A DNA stretch of 64,000 nt from Paracoccus bogoriensis (GCF_019431455.1 NZ_JAHYSR010000001.1:62001-126000); one strand, 5' to 3'. Shown: positions 1-9,404, counted from the first letter of the stretch. Numbers and translations are program-made. The notes: generated by a model from the letters alone, not told the origin.

Positions 1-307
1 TCGCGGCATCGGCCACGTCGCGGGTGGTGACCGAACCGTAAAGCGCGCCCGAATCCGAGGCCGAGCGGATGACCACGAAAGTCTGCCCGTCCAGTTTCTC
101 GGCCACGGCCTGCGCTTCGGCCTTGGTCTCGGCGTTGCGAGCCTCCAATTGCGCCTTCTGGCTCTCGAACGCCTTGATATTGGCGTCCGAGGCGCGCAGC
201 GCCTTGCCCTGCGGCAAGAGGAAATTGCGCGCATAGCCTTGCTTGACGTTCACCACGTCGCCCATCTGGCCCAGCTTGGCCACACGTTCCAGCAGGATGA
301 CTTGCAT
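1..307 (-). CDS. rplI: 50S ribosomal protein L9 (3' part outside the window)
   Basis: The N-terminal 102 residues of L9, a protein of the large ribosomal subunit that binds 23S rRNA near the L1 stalk. The start [13 protein letters not shown] and the following [17 protein letters not shown] stretch are the typical L9 N-terminal domain; the beginning of the long connecting helix (Ala/Glu/Lys-rich) follows. It is the last gene of rpsF-rpsR-rplI, 13 nt after rpsR, with AGGAGG-like purines (rev. comp. of CCTCC) before its ATG. The C-terminal domain lies beyond base 1. Confidence 0.96.
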   Translation of the reverse strand, partial: MQVILLERVAKLGQMGDVVNVKQGYARNFLLPQGKALRASDANIKAFESQKAQLEARNAETKAEAQAVAEKLDGQTFVVIRSASDSGALYGSVTTRDVADAA

Positions 308-320
308 CTCTCAGGCCTCC

Positions 321-548
321 TTACTTCACGACATAGGGCAGCAGGGCAAGGAAGCGGGCGCGCTTGATCGCACGGGCCAGCTCGCGCTGCTTCTTGGCCG
401 AGACGGCGGTGATGCGCGAGGGCACGATCTTGCCGCGTTCGGAAATGTAGCGCTGCAACAGGCGCGTGTCCTTGTAGTCGATCACGGGCGCGTTCTCACC
501 CGAGAAGGGGCAGACCTTGCGGCGGCGGAAAAAGGGTTTGTTCGCCAT
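321..548 (-). CDS. rpsR: 30S ribosomal protein S18
   Basis: A 75-residue S18, which binds S6 and helps form the platform of the small subunit. [12 protein letters not shown] at the N-terminus, [19 protein letters not shown] and the basic [24 protein letters not shown]-terminal half are diagnostic. It sits 13 nt downstream of rpsF and 13 nt upstream of rplI, the usual bacterial order, so the three are almost certainly one transcript. Confidence 0.98.
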   Translation of the reverse strand: MANKPFFRRRKVCPFSGENAPVIDYKDTRLLQRYISERGKIVPSRITAVSAKKQRELARAIKRARFLALLPYVVK

Positions 549-561
549 GGTTCAGATCCTT

Positions 562-957
562 TCAGTTCCGCTCGCGGCGCTCGCCGCGGTCAGCACGATC
601 GCCACGGTCGCCGCGCGGACGGTCGCCACGCTCTTCGCGCTTCTGCATCTGGACCGACGGGCCTTCCTGATGCTCGTCCACGCGGACGGTCATCACGCGC
701 ATCACGTCGTCATGCAGGCGGGCCAGACGCTCCATCTCCTGCACGGCGGCCGAGGGGGCGTCCGAACGCAGGAAGGCGTAATGGCCCTTGCGGTTCTTGT
801 TGATCTTGTAGGCCAGGGTGCGCACGCCCCAGTATTCGTGGTCCACGACCTTGCCGCCATTATCGGCGAGAATGGTCGAGAAATGTTCGATCAGCCCTTC
901 GGCCTGCGTGTTCGACAGGTCCTGGCGGGCGATCAGCACATGCTCGTAGAGAGGCAT
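562..957 (-). CDS. rpsF: 30S ribosomal protein S6
   Basis: A 131-residue S6 starting [15 protein letters not shown], with [19 protein letters not shown] in the core fold. The last 20 or so residues are an Arg/Asp/Gly-rich tail ([14 protein letters not shown]), of the low-complexity kind common in alphaproteobacterial S6. The start at 957 was chosen over in-frame upstream codons because AAGGATC lies 5 nt before it and because it gives the family N-terminus. It is first gene of the rpsF-rpsR-rplI operon. Confidence 0.97.
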   Translation of the reverse strand: MPLYEHVLIARQDLSNTQAEGLIEHFSTILADNGGKVVDHEYWGVRTLAYKINKNRKGHYAFLRSDAPSAAVQEMERLARLHDDVMRVMTVRVDEHQEGPSVQMQKREERGDRPRGDRGDRADRGERRERN

Positions 958-990
958 GGCGATCCTTTCTGTATCCGGGCGCATTTCATC

Positions 991-1017
991 GACGGGCCAG
1001 ACCTTCCGCATCCCGTC
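991..1017 (-). promoter_or_regulatory. Leader hairpin of the rpsF operon, possible S6:S18 autoregulatory element
   Basis: Between the inferred transcription start and rpsF the leader can form a 6-bp stem, GACGGG (transcript 5' side, bases 1017-1012) with CCCGTC (996-991), closing a 15-nt purine-rich apical part. In many bacteria the S6:S18 pair binds a hairpin in its own mRNA leader. The position fits; the exact conserved bulge of that family was not verified, so the assignment is tentative. Confidence 0.35.
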
Positions 1018-1063
1018 ACGAGAGCCTGCGCCAGTTGGGTGAAACGCGGCGGAAGGATGCGGC

Positions 1064-1091
1064 TTTATAGAGGGACAAGCGGCAAATGCAA
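1064..1091 (-). promoter_or_regulatory. Probable sigma-70 promoter of rpsF-rpsR-rplI
   Basis: Read on the minus strand, a -35 element TTGCAT (bases 1091-1086) is separated by 16 nt from a -10 element TATAAA (1069-1064). The transcript would have a leader of roughly 100 nt. The same -35 hexamer and spacing recur before acpP at 32609. Confidence 0.6.
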
Positions 1092-1252
1092 GGCGATTCG
1101 GGGGGCGCGGCCGGGATGCGGGTCGGGGGCGGGATGCGGACGCTGCCCCGGCCGCGCTGTCGCGGAAAGTCTGACGGAAGATGTCTGCGCCCAAGGCACG
1201 CGGTTCGGAATGCGCAGGGTGGGGGGGTTGAAGATCGCGCGCGCCAAAATAT

Positions 1253-1268
1253 ATTCCCATTTACGAAT
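1253..1268. promoter_or_regulatory. Candidate SqrR/BigR-type operator (ATTC-N8-GAAT)
   Basis: ATTC (1253-1256) and GAAT (1265-1268) form an inverted repeat with an 8-nt spacer, in the only AT-rich patch of the intergenic region and just before the ribosome binding site of the hydrolase gene. ATTC-N8-GAAT is, as recalled, the operator of SqrR, the persulfide-sensing ArsR-family repressor of Rhodobacter capsulatus. A repressor bound here would block the gene at 1286. No sqrR-like gene is in the window. Confidence 0.45.
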
Positions 1269-1285
1269 GTGAAGGAGGCATGGCC

Positions 1286-2191
1286 ATGACGGTTCGGGAA
1301 AGTCTGTCGCGGGGGGCGGGGTCGCCCTCGGTCCTGGGGTTTCACGACAAGGCGACGGGAAGTTGCCAGTATCTTGTCTGGGACGAGGAGAGCCGCGATG
1401 CGGCCGTGATCGACCTGGTGCAGGAGTTCGATCCGCGCGGCGGCGCGGTCCGGCACCGGCATGGCGAATTCGTGCTGGACGAGATCGCCCGGCGCGGGTT
1501 GCGGCTGGCCTGGATCCTCGACACGCACCCCCATGCCGATCACCTGATGGACGGCGCCTGGCTGAAGGCGCGGACCGGCGCGCCCCATGCCATCGGCGAA
1601 AAGGTCGTCGAGATCGCCCGCCTCTGGGAAGACATCTACGGCACGCCCGGCGCCTTTGATCCGGCGCGCGATTTCGACCGGCTGTGGCGCGATGGCGAGA
1701 CGTTTGCGCTTGGCGGTCTGACGGTGCGGGTGATGCTGCATTCGGGCCATACGCTCGGTTCGGTCAGCTATGTGGTCGGGGATGCGGCCTTCGTGCACGA
1801 CACCTTCATGCAGCCCGATATCGGCACCAGCCGCGCCGATTTTCCGGGCGGCGATTCGGGGGCGCTTTACGACAGTCTCATGTCGATCCTGTCCCTGCCC
1901 GACGAGACGCGGATCTTCGTGGGCCATGATTACGGCGGGCCTGACCGCGAGGCGCCTGAATGGGAATCGACCGTGGCCGAGCAACGCGCGGCCAACAAAC
2001 ATGTCGGCGGCGGGGTGAGCCGCGAGGATTTCATCGCGCTGCGCGATGCGCGCGACGCGACGCTGCCGCTGCCCCATCGCATCCTGCAATCGCTGCAGGT
2101 GAACCTGCGCGGCGGGCGCCTGCCCGAGCCGGATGCCTCGGGCGTCAGGGCCTTTCGCTACCCGGTCGGGCGGTTCCCGTTCTTCGAGTGA
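1286..2191 (+). CDS. Metallo-beta-lactamase-fold hydrolase, persulfide dioxygenase-like (ETHE1/Blh type)
   Basis: A 301-residue MBL-fold protein. It shows the metal-binding THPHADH motif (about residues 80-86), GHTLGS (His155), the HDTFMQPDIGTSRADFPGGD block (Asp172) and GHDYGG (His214). The mono-iron glutathione persulfide dioxygenases (ETHE1, Blh) share the DTF..DIGTSRADFPGG signature and oxidise sulfane sulfur to sulfite. The second ATG (1286) was chosen because AAGGAGG (1272-1278) lies 7 nt before it but only 1 nt before the ATG at 1280. The upstream ATTC-N8-GAAT repeat supports a sulfide role. A different MBL hydrolase remains possible. Confidence 0.8.
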   Translation: MTVRESLSRGAGSPSVLGFHDKATGSCQYLVWDEESRDAAVIDLVQEFDPRGGAVRHRHGEFVLDEIARRGLRLAWILDTHPHADHLMDGAWLKARTGAPHAIGEKVVEIARLWEDIYGTPGAFDPARDFDRLWRDGETFALGGLTVRVMLHSGHTLGSVSYVVGDAAFVHDTFMQPDIGTSRADFPGGDSGALYDSLMSILSLPDETRIFVGHDYGGPDREAPEWESTVAEQRAANKHVGGGVSREDFIALRDARDATLPLPHRILQSLQVNLRGGRLPEPDASGVRAFRYPVGRFPFFE

Positions 2192-2253
2192 GGCCCTTGC
2201 GGGCGGCGGGCAGAGGTCGCACTCTGACGCCGGACCGCTGAAGGGAGGGCGCG

Positions 2254-3213
2254 ATGGCGCTGCAAGACGCGAAGACACAGGTGGATCAGGCCTTCACCCG
2301 GACCGACCGGCGCGGCCTGTCCTTCGAGAACGCCTTTGGCGGGGCTGTCAGCTTTCTGCGCCGCCGCTACAGCAAGGATCTGGCCGGGGCGGATGTCGCG
2401 GTGACGGGCATTCCCTTCGATCAGGCGGTCACGCACCGGCCCGGATCGCGCTTCGGGCCGAGGGCGATCCGCGAGGCCTCGACCCTGCAGGCCTTCGACG
2501 CGCCCTATGGCTGGGGCTATGATCCGTTCAGCCTGCTGGAGATCGTCGATTACGGCGACATGGCGTTCGATTATGCCGCCGTGGCAGAGGTGCCGGGGCG
2601 GATCGAGGCGCATCTGGGCGCGATCCTCGATGCGGGGGCGGCGCCGGTGACGCTTGGCGGGGATCACTTCATCACCCTGCCGATCCTGCGCGCGGTGGTG
2701 GCACGGCACGGGCCGGTGGCGCTGATCCAGTTCGACGCCCATTCCGATACCTGGGTGGATGACGACCCCGCGCGGATCGACCACGGGACGTTTCTCTACA
2801 AGGCGATCCGCGAGGGGCTGGTCGATCCCGCGGCCTCGGTCTCGGTCGGCATCCGCACGGACAATCCCGACACACTTGGGGTGACGATCCTCGATGCGGC
2901 CTCGGTTCACCGGGACGGGGTCGAGGCGACGCTGGCGCGCATCCGCGCGGTGGTGGGCGAGCGGCCCTGCTATCTGACCTTCGACATCGACGCGCTGGAC
3001 CCGGCCTTCGCGCCCGGCACGGGCACACCGGTCTGGGGCGGGCTGGCCAGCTGGCAGGCGGCGGCCTTGCTGCGCGGGCTGGCGGGCATCCGGCTGATCG
3101 GCGGCGACGTGGTCGAGGTCTCGCCGCCCTATGACACGACGGGCGCCACCGCGATCGCGGGCGCCCATGTCGCGGTCGAACTGATCGCGCTTCTGGGCTG
3201 GCACCGGCGCTGA
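2254..3213 (+). CDS. speB: Agmatinase-family ureohydrolase
   Basis: A 319-residue member of the arginase/agmatinase family, which removes urea from agmatine-like guanidino compounds using two Mn ions. Metal ligands are visible: GGDHF (His138), DAHSDT (Asp161, His163, Asp165) and DIDALDP (Asp244, Asp246). The N-terminal FLRRRYSKDL and GIPFDQAVTHRPGSRFGPRAIR stretch fits SpeB. GGGAGG precedes the ATG. The urea product could feed the urease encoded about 20 kb away. Guanidinobutyrase or another guanidino substrate cannot be excluded. Confidence 0.85.
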   Translation: MALQDAKTQVDQAFTRTDRRGLSFENAFGGAVSFLRRRYSKDLAGADVAVTGIPFDQAVTHRPGSRFGPRAIREASTLQAFDAPYGWGYDPFSLLEIVDYGDMAFDYAAVAEVPGRIEAHLGAILDAGAAPVTLGGDHFITLPILRAVVARHGPVALIQFDAHSDTWVDDDPARIDHGTFLYKAIREGLVDPAASVSVGIRTDNPDTLGVTILDAASVHRDGVEATLARIRAVVGERPCYLTFDIDALDPAFAPGTGTPVWGGLASWQAAALLRGLAGIRLIGGDVVEVSPPYDTTGATAIAGAHVAVELIALLGWHRR

Positions 3214-3243
3214 TCTGCGTGCTGCGGCACGATATGGGGCAGG

Positions 3244-3267
3244 CCGGGGGGCTGGGGCGCCCCCCGG
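3244..3267. repeat. GC-rich intergenic hairpin, copy A
   Basis: CCGGGGGG (3244-3251) pairs with CCCCCCGG (3260-3267) across a short loop and is followed by a run of ACCCCCCCC. It lies between speB and prfA. Similar hairpins with the same C-rich right flank lie at 31771, 45142 and 60648, and a relative at 16315. Confidence 0.6.
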
Positions 3268-3332
3268 ACCCCCCCCGCCGCATCATCTCGGCGCGGCTTG
3301 TCCTGCGGCAGGCCTGGTTGTAATCCGGTCCG

Positions 3333-4385
3333 ATGTTGCCCGAAGACCGCCTGACCCAGATCGTCCAGCGTTTCGAGTTTCTCGAGGCGCAATTGAATGC
3401 CGGGGCCGCCGCCGACCAGATCGCGCGGATCAGCCGCGAATATTCCGAACTGAAGCCCGTGGTCGAGCAGATCGCCCTGTGGCGCGCCGGTCAGGCCAAC
3501 CGTGCCGAGGCCGAGGCGATGCTGGCCGATCCCGAGATGCGGGATCTGGCCGCCGACGAGTTGCGCCGGCTGGAGGCCGAACTGCCGGCGCTTGAACAGG
3601 CGCTCCGCATCGCGCTGCTGCCCCGCGACGCGGCCGATGCGCGCCCCGCCATCCTCGAGATCCGCCCCGGCACCGGTGGGGACGAGGCGGCGCTGTTCGC
3701 GGGCGACCTGCTCGAGATGTATCGCCGCCATGCCGAGGCGCAGGGATGGGACTTTCAGATCCTGGAACTGACGCGGACGGAACTGGGCGGTGTGCGCGAG
3801 GCCGTGGTGCGGATCGCGGGCGAGGGGGTCTTTGCCCGGCTGAAATACGAATCCGGCGTGCACCGCGTCCAGCGCGTCCCGGAAACCGAATCAGGCGGGC
3901 GCATCCATACCTCGGCCGCGACCGTGGCGGTGCTGCCCGAGGCGGAAGAGGTGGATATCGACATCCCGGCCACCGATATCCGCATCGACACGATGCGCGC
4001 CTCGGGGGCGGGCGGCCAGCACGTCAACACGACCGATTCGGCGGTTCGGATCACGCATCTTCCCACTGGCATCGTCGTGACCAGCTCAGAGAAATCGCAG
4101 CACCAGAACCGCGCCAATGCCATGGCAGTCCTGCGCGCAAGGCTCTACGATGCCGAACGGATGCGCGCCGATGCCGAACGCGCCGCCGACCGCAAGAGCC
4201 AGGTCGGCAGCGGCGACCGCAGCGAACGCATCCGCACCTACAATTTTCCGCAGGGCCGCATGACCGATCACCGCATCAACCTGACGCTTTATGCACTGGA
4301 CCGGATCATGGCGGGCGACCTGTCCGAGATCATCGACGCACTGGTTGCACATGATCAGGCGGCCCGTCTGGCCATGGCGCAATGA
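3333..4385 (+). CDS. prfA: Peptide chain release factor 1
   Basis: A 350-residue class-I release factor that ends translation at UAA and UAG. The universal GGQ tripeptide is at 227-229 inside [16 protein letters not shown], the catalytic loop methylated by PrmC. The stop-codon-reading tripeptide position of RF1 (PxT) is PET at 183-185 in [14 protein letters not shown]. Full length for the family. prmC starts inside its stop codon (ATGA), so modifier and substrate are co-transcribed. The ATG has no strong Shine-Dalgarno sequence. Confidence 0.97.
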   Translation: MLPEDRLTQIVQRFEFLEAQLNAGAAADQIARISREYSELKPVVEQIALWRAGQANRAEAEAMLADPEMRDLAADELRRLEAELPALEQALRIALLPRDAADARPAILEIRPGTGGDEAALFAGDLLEMYRRHAEAQGWDFQILELTRTELGGVREAVVRIAGEGVFARLKYESGVHRVQRVPETESGGRIHTSAATVAVLPEAEEVDIDIPATDIRIDTMRASGAGGQHVNTTDSAVRITHLPTGIVVTSSEKSQHQNRANAMAVLRARLYDAERMRADAERAADRKSQVGSGDRSERIRTYNFPQGRMTDHRINLTLYALDRIMAGDLSEIIDALVAHDQAARLAMAQ

Positions 4386-5206
4386 GGTTGTCGGACGCCC
4401 AGGCCGAGGGCGCGGCCCTTCTGCGCGCCGCAGGGATCGAGGGCGCCGCGCGCGACGCCGACCGCATCCTGGCCGCCGTCCTGGACATCGAACCGGGCGC
4501 CCTGCGGATGACCGAGGATCGCGCCCTGACCGCCGATCAGGCCGCCGCCTTCCGTCGCGGCATCGCCGCCCGCGCGCTGCGCCAGCCCGTCGCCCAGATC
4601 GTGGGCTACCGTGATTTCTGGGCGCATCGCTTCAAGGTCACGCGGGACACGCTTGACCCCCGCCCCGAAACCGAGGCCCTGGTCGAGGCCGCGCTGACCC
4701 TGCCCTGGCGCACGGTGCTGGATCTGGGCACCGGCACGGGCGCGATCCTCATTTCGCTTCTGGCCGCGCGGCCGGGGACGCGCGGCACCGGCACCGACCT
4801 TTCCGAGGCTGCGCTGGATGTCGCCCGCCACAATGCCCGCCGGATCGGTGTCGATGCCCGCTTCCGCCGCGCCGACTGGTTTCAGGGCATCGAGGGTGTC
4901 TTCGACCTGATCGTCTCGAACCCGCCCTATATCGCGGCCTCCGAGATGGCGGGCCTTGCCCCCGATATCCGCGACTGGGAACCCCATTCCGCCCTGACCG
5001 ATGGCGGCGACGGGCTGTCGGCCTATCGCGCCATCGCCTCGGGCTGCCGGGCGCATCTTGCACCGGGCGGGCATGTCCTGGTCGAGATCGGCGCCAGCCA
5101 GGGCGCCGATGTGGCGGCGATCTTTGCGGCGGCTGGGGCACGGGTCTCGATCCGGCCCGATCTGGACGGGCGCGACCGGGTGGTTGTGGCCGAATTCCCC
5201 GCCTGA
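4382..5206 (+). CDS. prmC: Release factor glutamine N5-methyltransferase
   Basis: A 274-residue PrmC/HemK, which methylates the Gln of the GGQ motif in release factors using S-adenosylmethionine. The SAM-binding glycine loop is DLGTGTG (114-120) and the glutamine-binding NPPY motif is at 180-183, followed by YIAASEM. The N-terminal helical domain occupies about residues 1-90. Its ATG overlaps the prfA stop by 4 nt, which gives translational coupling. Confidence 0.96.
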   Translation: MRLSDAQAEGAALLRAAGIEGAARDADRILAAVLDIEPGALRMTEDRALTADQAAAFRRGIAARALRQPVAQIVGYRDFWAHRFKVTRDTLDPRPETEALVEAALTLPWRTVLDLGTGTGAILISLLAARPGTRGTGTDLSEAALDVARHNARRIGVDARFRRADWFQGIEGVFDLIVSNPPYIAASEMAGLAPDIRDWEPHSALTDGGDGLSAYRAIASGCRAHLAPGGHVLVEIGASQGADVAAIFAAAGARVSIRPDLDGRDRVVVAEFPA

Positions 5207-5471
5207 CCCGCCAATTGCCGCCCATCTGCGCCATTTAGCCAAGTTTTCGCTTGTCTCGGGGCGACAGGCGTGATTAGTCGGCTGCGTGACGAGGGGGAAA
5301 CCCCTCGCATCGGTCAGCCTGACAAAGCCGATACCGCAAGGGGCGCCCTGCGCGCCCATCGAGGGGCGAGGCAGGGCTGAGCGCATCGGCAAAGACGCCG
5401 ATGCTGCCGTCATCCAACGCCGTGCGTCGAAGCCTCTGCCAAGACGACCCGACAACCTGACAGACAGACTG

Positions 5472-6203
5472 ATGAGATCATCCAAATCACGTTCGCGCAG
5501 CAAGTCGAACCGCCAGCGTTCCCTTGGGAACATCGTCAACCGCGTGTTCGAAAGCTCGGGCCCCGAGGGCAAGGTGCGCGGCACGCCCCAGCAGATCATC
5601 GAGAAATACCTGACGCTGGCGCGCGACGCCCAGCTGTCCCATGACCGCGTGGCCGAGCAGAGCTTTCTGCAGCACGCCGAGCATTACACCCGCATGTTGG
5701 GCGAGGCTCAGCGCGAGATGGCCGAACGCCAGACCCAGCTGAACGGCAACGGGCAGCATGGCCATCAGGGCCATCAGGGCGGCCAGAACGGCGGTCATCA
5801 GGGCGGCCACGCCCAGCAGGGCCGCACCCAGGACGACGACCATCCGCGCGAGCATCATCCGCGCGAGCATCAGCCCCGCGACCAGGCACCCCGCGCGCCC
5901 GAGCCGCCCGCAGAACAGCGCCCCGAGCCCCTTCCCGAACCGGCCCCGGCCGAGGATGCGCCGGCCCTGCCCGATCCAGTGGGTGACGAGGTCGAGACCG
6001 GCCCGGTCGAGACACCCGAGGCCGCCGAGGCTCCGCACACCGCCGAAGCCAAGCCCCGGTCGCGCCGCAGCAGCCGCCCGCGCAGCGCCGGCGGCGAGGA
6101 AACGGCGCCGCGCAGCGCCCCGGCCCGCAGCCGGCGCAAGCCTGCCGCCGCCGCGGGCGCGCCCGTCGAAGCGCCGGCCTCCCCCGAAGGGTCCGGGGAC
6201 TAA
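5472..6203 (+). CDS. DUF4167 domain protein with long disordered His/Gly and Pro/Glu-rich tail
   Basis: A 243-residue protein of unknown function. Residues 1-90 form the DUF4167 module: a basic Ser/Arg/Lys N-terminus, then RQRSLGNIVNRVFESSGPEGKVRG and QQIIEKYLTLARDAQLSHDRVAEQSFLQHAEHY-type helices. After residue 90 it is low complexity: GHQGHQGG-like repeats, acidic Pro-rich stretches and an Arg/Ala-rich end. The basic N-terminus suggests nucleic-acid binding, which is inference. The ATG at 5472 gives the family start; the frame stays open upstream but there is no good ribosome site. A leader of up to 265 nt (5207-5471) without a gene precedes it. Confidence 0.8.
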   Translation: MRSSKSRSRSKSNRQRSLGNIVNRVFESSGPEGKVRGTPQQIIEKYLTLARDAQLSHDRVAEQSFLQHAEHYTRMLGEAQREMAERQTQLNGNGQHGHQGHQGGQNGGHQGGHAQQGRTQDDDHPREHHPREHQPRDQAPRAPEPPAEQRPEPLPEPAPAEDAPALPDPVGDEVETGPVETPEAAEAPHTAEAKPRSRRSSRPRSAGGEETAPRSAPARSRRKPAAAAGAPVEAPASPEGSGD

Positions 6204-6227
6204 GCTCCGCCGGATGGCACGAATGGA

Positions 6228-6257
6228 AAGGCCGCAGCCCCGCGCTGCGGCCTTTTT
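6228..6257. terminator. Bidirectional intrinsic terminator
   Basis: An 11-bp stem, AAAGGCCGCAG (6228-6238) with CTGCGGCCTTT (6245-6255), has a 6-nt loop. T runs follow on the plus strand, and A-rich bases on the other side supply the U run for the minus strand. It separates the convergent DUF4167 gene and rsmA. Confidence 0.88.
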
Positions 6258-6279
6258 CGTCGTGGCAAGGGAAAAGCCG

Positions 6280-7134
6280 TCAGGCCGGGCGGCGCGCTTC
6301 GGCCAGCGCGCGCGCCAGCGCGCAGAACCGGTCCAGCCCGATCTCTTCAGCGCGGGCGGTGGGCGGGATTCCGGCGGATTCCAGCAGGGCCTCGATCTGC
6401 GGATGCAACCCTTTCAGCGCCGCGCGCAGCATCTTGCGCCGCTGGTTGAAGGCCGCGCCCGTCACCTGCGACAGCACTGCCGGATCGGCGGGATGGCGCG
6501 GTTCGGGCAGGGCGGTCAGGTGCACCACGGCGGAATGGACCTTGGGGGCGGGCACGAAGGCCTCGGGGGGCAGGGACATGACGATCCGCGCCTCGGCCCG
6601 CCATTGCGCCAGCAGCGCCAGCCGCCCATAGGCCTTGTCGCCGGGCCGCGCGACGATGCGTTCGGCGACCTCCTTCTGGAACATCAGCGTCAGCGATTCC
6701 CAGAAGGGCGGCCATTGCGGCGGCGTCAGCCAGCGGATCAGCAATTCCGTCCCGACATTATAGGGCAGGTTCGCCGCGACCCGGATCGGCGGGGTCAGAT
6801 GCGCCAGCGGGTCGATCTGCAGCGCATCACCATGGATCACGGTCAGGCGGCCCGGATAGCGCGCGGCGATCTCGGCCAAGGCGGGCAAGGCGCGTTCGTC
6901 CTTTTCGATGGCCAGCACATGGCGCGCGCCCTCGGCCAGCAGGCCTCGGGTCAGCCCGCCGGGGCCTGGGCCGATCTCCAGCACGTCGCAGCCCGTCAGA
7001 TCGCCCGCCTGCCGCGCGATCTTGGCCGTCAGGTTCAGGTCCAGCAGAAAGTTCTGTCCCAGCTGCTTCCTGGCGCGCAGGTCATGCGTGGCGATCACCT
7101 GACGCAGCGGCGGAAGGTCGTCGATCGTGCTCAT
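6280..7134 (-). CDS. rsmA: 16S rRNA (adenine-1518/1519-N6) dimethyltransferase
   Basis: A 284-residue KsgA/RsmA that dimethylates two adenosines near the 3' end of 16S rRNA during 30S maturation. Motifs: KQLGQNFL (residues 24-31), the SAM loop [10 protein letters not shown], and the catalytic NLPY at 122-125. [16 protein letters not shown] is the usual motif VIII region. Its start codon overlaps the pdxA stop by 4 nt (ATGA), and it is the last gene of the lptF-rsmA series, ending at the bidirectional terminator. Confidence 0.96.
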   Translation of the reverse strand: MSTIDDLPPLRQVIATHDLRARKQLGQNFLLDLNLTAKIARQAGDLTGCDVLEIGPGPGGLTRGLLAEGARHVLAIEKDERALPALAEIAARYPGRLTVIHGDALQIDPLAHLTPPIRVAANLPYNVGTELLIRWLTPPQWPPFWESLTLMFQKEVAERIVARPGDKAYGRLALLAQWRAEARIVMSLPPEAFVPAPKVHSAVVHLTALPEPRHPADPAVLSQVTGAAFNQRRKMLRAALKGLHPQIEALLESAGIPPTARAEEIGLDRFCALARALAEARRPA

Positions 7135-8096
7135 GCGCGGGCCTTTGCCATCGCCTCGGCCATCTTCAGCGCCGCGATCGTGGATGAGGGATCGGCCAGC
7201 CCCTGGCCCGCGATGCCGAAGGCCGTTCCGTGATCGGGCGAGGTGCGGATGAAGGGCAGACCAAGCGTCACGTTCACGCCGCCCGCGAAATCCAGCGTCT
7301 TGATCGGGATCAGCGCCTGGTCGTGATAGGCGCAGACGGCCGCGTCGTAATGCGCGCGTGCGGGGGCGTGAAACATCGTGTCGGCGGGCAGGGGGCCGGT
7401 CACATGCAGGCCCTCGGCCCGCAGCCGCGCGATCAGGGGCGCGATCATCTGCTGTTCTTGCCGGCCCATCCGTCCGCCTTCGCCCGCATGGGGGTTCAGC
7501 CCGGCCACCGCGATCCGGGGCGCGCGGATGCCGAAATCGCGGATCAGCCCGGCATGGGTCAGCCGGATCGCCTGTTCCAGCGCCGCTTCCGTCAGCGCGT
7601 CGGGCACATCGGCCAGAGGGATATGGATCGTCGCGGGCACAACCCGGCAAGGTGGCGTGACCGTGGTCGAGACCAGCATCATCGCCACCGGCACATCGCC
7701 CGCCAGATGGGCCAGAAATTCGGTATGTCCAGGAAAGGCAAAGCCCGCCCCTGTCTGCAGCGCTTCCTTGCTGATCGGCGCGGTGACAATCGCCGCGACC
7801 TGGCCCGCCAGCGCCAGCCGGGCCGCGCGCTCGATCACCGCGACCGTCGCCGCCGCATTGGCCGGGTCGGGCTGGCCGGGACGCGCCGGGGCGGGAAAGT
7901 CGTGGCGCAGCACCGGCAGATGGCCAGGCGGCACCGGGTCCGAGGGTTCGGTGATCTCGGCCACCGGCGCGCCCTTCGGCAGGTGTCGCGGATCGCCCAG
8001 CCAGAGCAGATCGACGCCCGAGGCCAGCGCCAGCGGCGCCAGTTCCGGGCCGATCCCCGCCGGATCGCCCGAGGTCAGCAGGATGCGACCACCCAT
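7131..8096 (-). CDS. pdxA: 4-hydroxythreonine-4-phosphate dehydrogenase
   Basis: A 321-residue PdxA, the NAD-dependent enzyme of pyridoxal-5'-phosphate synthesis that acts on 4-phosphohydroxy-L-threonine. Typical segments are [12 protein letters not shown] at the start, [18 protein letters not shown], the [17 protein letters not shown] metal-binding region and [12 protein letters not shown], then [19 protein letters not shown]. It overlaps surA by 4 nt upstream and rsmA by 4 nt downstream. The surA-pdxA-rsmA order is conserved widely in proteobacteria. Confidence 0.96.
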   Translation of the reverse strand: MGGRILLTSGDPAGIGPELAPLALASGVDLLWLGDPRHLPKGAPVAEITEPSDPVPPGHLPVLRHDFPAPARPGQPDPANAAATVAVIERAARLALAGQVAAIVTAPISKEALQTGAGFAFPGHTEFLAHLAGDVPVAMMLVSTTVTPPCRVVPATIHIPLADVPDALTEAALEQAIRLTHAGLIRDFGIRAPRIAVAGLNPHAGEGGRMGRQEQQMIAPLIARLRAEGLHVTGPLPADTMFHAPARAHYDAAVCAYHDQALIPIKTLDFAGGVNVTLGLPFIRTSPDHGTAFGIAGQGLADPSSTIAALKMAEAMAKARA

Positions 8097-9370
8097 CAGG
8101 GACGCCGGATCAGCGCATCGGCGCGCAGGTCGGCCAGAAGATTGTCCGCCGCCGCCGTGATCTTGCGGTTGAAAATCTGGTTGCGGATGTCCTCGCGCGC
8201 GGGGACGCCATCGGGGGTCGTGCCGATCCCGTCGGGCTGCTCGGCCGTCACCGGCACGTTCGGGGGCGGCAGCGGCGCCAGCGCCGGCTGGCGCGAGCAC
8301 AGCATCACCAACTCTGCCGTTCCGTCGCCCAGGGGCAGTGCGGTCGCCTCGTCCGGGTCCATCGAGGCCAGCCGCGTGGCGATCAGCGCCGGGATCGCCT
8401 CGGGCGCCTGGGTCTGGCGGCGGATCTGCGGGGCGGCGGCGCCCGCCTGGGTGTAAAGGTCGTCGCAATTGCGGGTGATCTGGGCCAGCCGCGCGGCCTC
8501 GGCCTCGCTCGCCAGACGCAGGGTCATGTAGTCCAGCAACTGAGCGCGCGCGCCCGGGCGCACCGTGCCAAGCGCGTCGCGCAGGAAGAACAGCACCACC
8601 GCCCCCTCGACCGTCAGCGGCTGCGTGACCTGACCCGGTTGCAGCGCCGTGATGATCGGCAGCAGCGAGGGCGGCAATTCGTTCAGCCGCACCACGTCCA
8701 GCCGCCCGCCCTGCCGGGCCGAGGGCACGGCCGAGAATTCGCGCGCGAAGGCTGCGAATTGCGCCTCGGTCGGGTTCGAGGCGACGATGCGCTGCGCGAT
8801 GGCCATGGCTTGCGCCTCTTGCCCCGGAGGCGCGGGGATGATCAGTTCCGACAGGGCCACGCGGTCGATGACCGGGGTTTCCAGGATGCGGCGCAATTCC
8901 TGTTCGACCTCGGCTTCGGAGACGCTGATCTGCGGCAACAGACGCGCGCGCACGACTTCGCGCCAGACGGTGCCCGCTTCGATGAAGTCGCGAAAGACCT
9001 GCGGCTCGATCCCGCCCTGCGCCAGTCGCTGGATCAGCTCGTCGGCGGTCAGGCCCGCGCGGCCGGCGAATTCCTCCTGTCCGGCGGCAAGTCCCTCGGG
9101 GGTGATCTCGATGCCAAGCCGGCGGGCCGCCTGAAGGCGCAGCCGGTCATCGACCAGGGCCTGCTGGGCATCGGCAGCGGTCGTGTCCGTCGCGCCCAGA
9201 AAGCGCATGAACCGTTGGCGCTGCTCGACCTCGTAGCGAGTCACGGCGCTGTCATTGACGTAGATGACCGGTTGGAACAGCCCCTGGGCCGCAGCCGGGC
9301 TTGCCACGGGCAGCGCAAGCGGAAGGCCAAGCGCCGCCGCCAGGATCATGCCGGATAGGAAATGCCGCAT
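8096..9370 (-). CDS. surA: Periplasmic SurA-like peptidyl-prolyl isomerase/chaperone
   Basis: A 424-residue exported protein for outer-membrane protein folding. A signal peptide (residues 1 to about 28, ending SPAAA-Q) is followed by a SurA N-terminal domain ([21 protein letters not shown]) and one recognisable parvulin-type domain ([28 protein letters not shown] region). ATG 9370 was chosen over an upstream TTG because AGAGGGCGGCG precedes it and the signal peptide starts there. It lies between lptD and pdxA, as expected for SurA. Confidence 0.88.
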   Translation of the reverse strand: MRHFLSGMILAAALGLPLALPVASPAAAQGLFQPVIYVNDSAVTRYEVEQRQRFMRFLGATDTTAADAQQALVDDRLRLQAARRLGIEITPEGLAAGQEEFAGRAGLTADELIQRLAQGGIEPQVFRDFIEAGTVWREVVRARLLPQISVSEAEVEQELRRILETPVIDRVALSELIIPAPPGQEAQAMAIAQRIVASNPTEAQFAAFAREFSAVPSARQGGRLDVVRLNELPPSLLPIITALQPGQVTQPLTVEGAVVLFFLRDALGTVRPGARAQLLDYMTLRLASEAEAARLAQITRNCDDLYTQAGAAAPQIRRQTQAPEAIPALIATRLASMDPDEATALPLGDGTAELVMLCSRQPALAPLPPPNVPVTAEQPDGIGTTPDGVPAREDIRNQIFNRKITAAADNLLADLRADALIRRP

Positions 9371-9404
9371 TCGCCGCCCTCTTTCATTCGTCTTGCCGCG
9401 CAAT

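Noticed and set aside
1280-1285. Earlier ATG as the start of the persulfide-dioxygenase-like gene
   Set aside because: AAGGAGG would be only 1 nt from it; the ATG at 1286 has the proper 7-nt spacing.
3879-3887. PET instead of the E. coli PAT tripeptide in RF1 as a possible change in stop-codon reading
   Set aside because: The middle residue varies naturally among RF1 proteins (PxT) and the flanking RVP-TES context is normal.
5749-5826. CRISPR-like or short tandem DNA repeat
   Set aside because: The repetition is codon-level GHQGG-type low complexity inside the DUF4167 gene, with no spacers or regular units.
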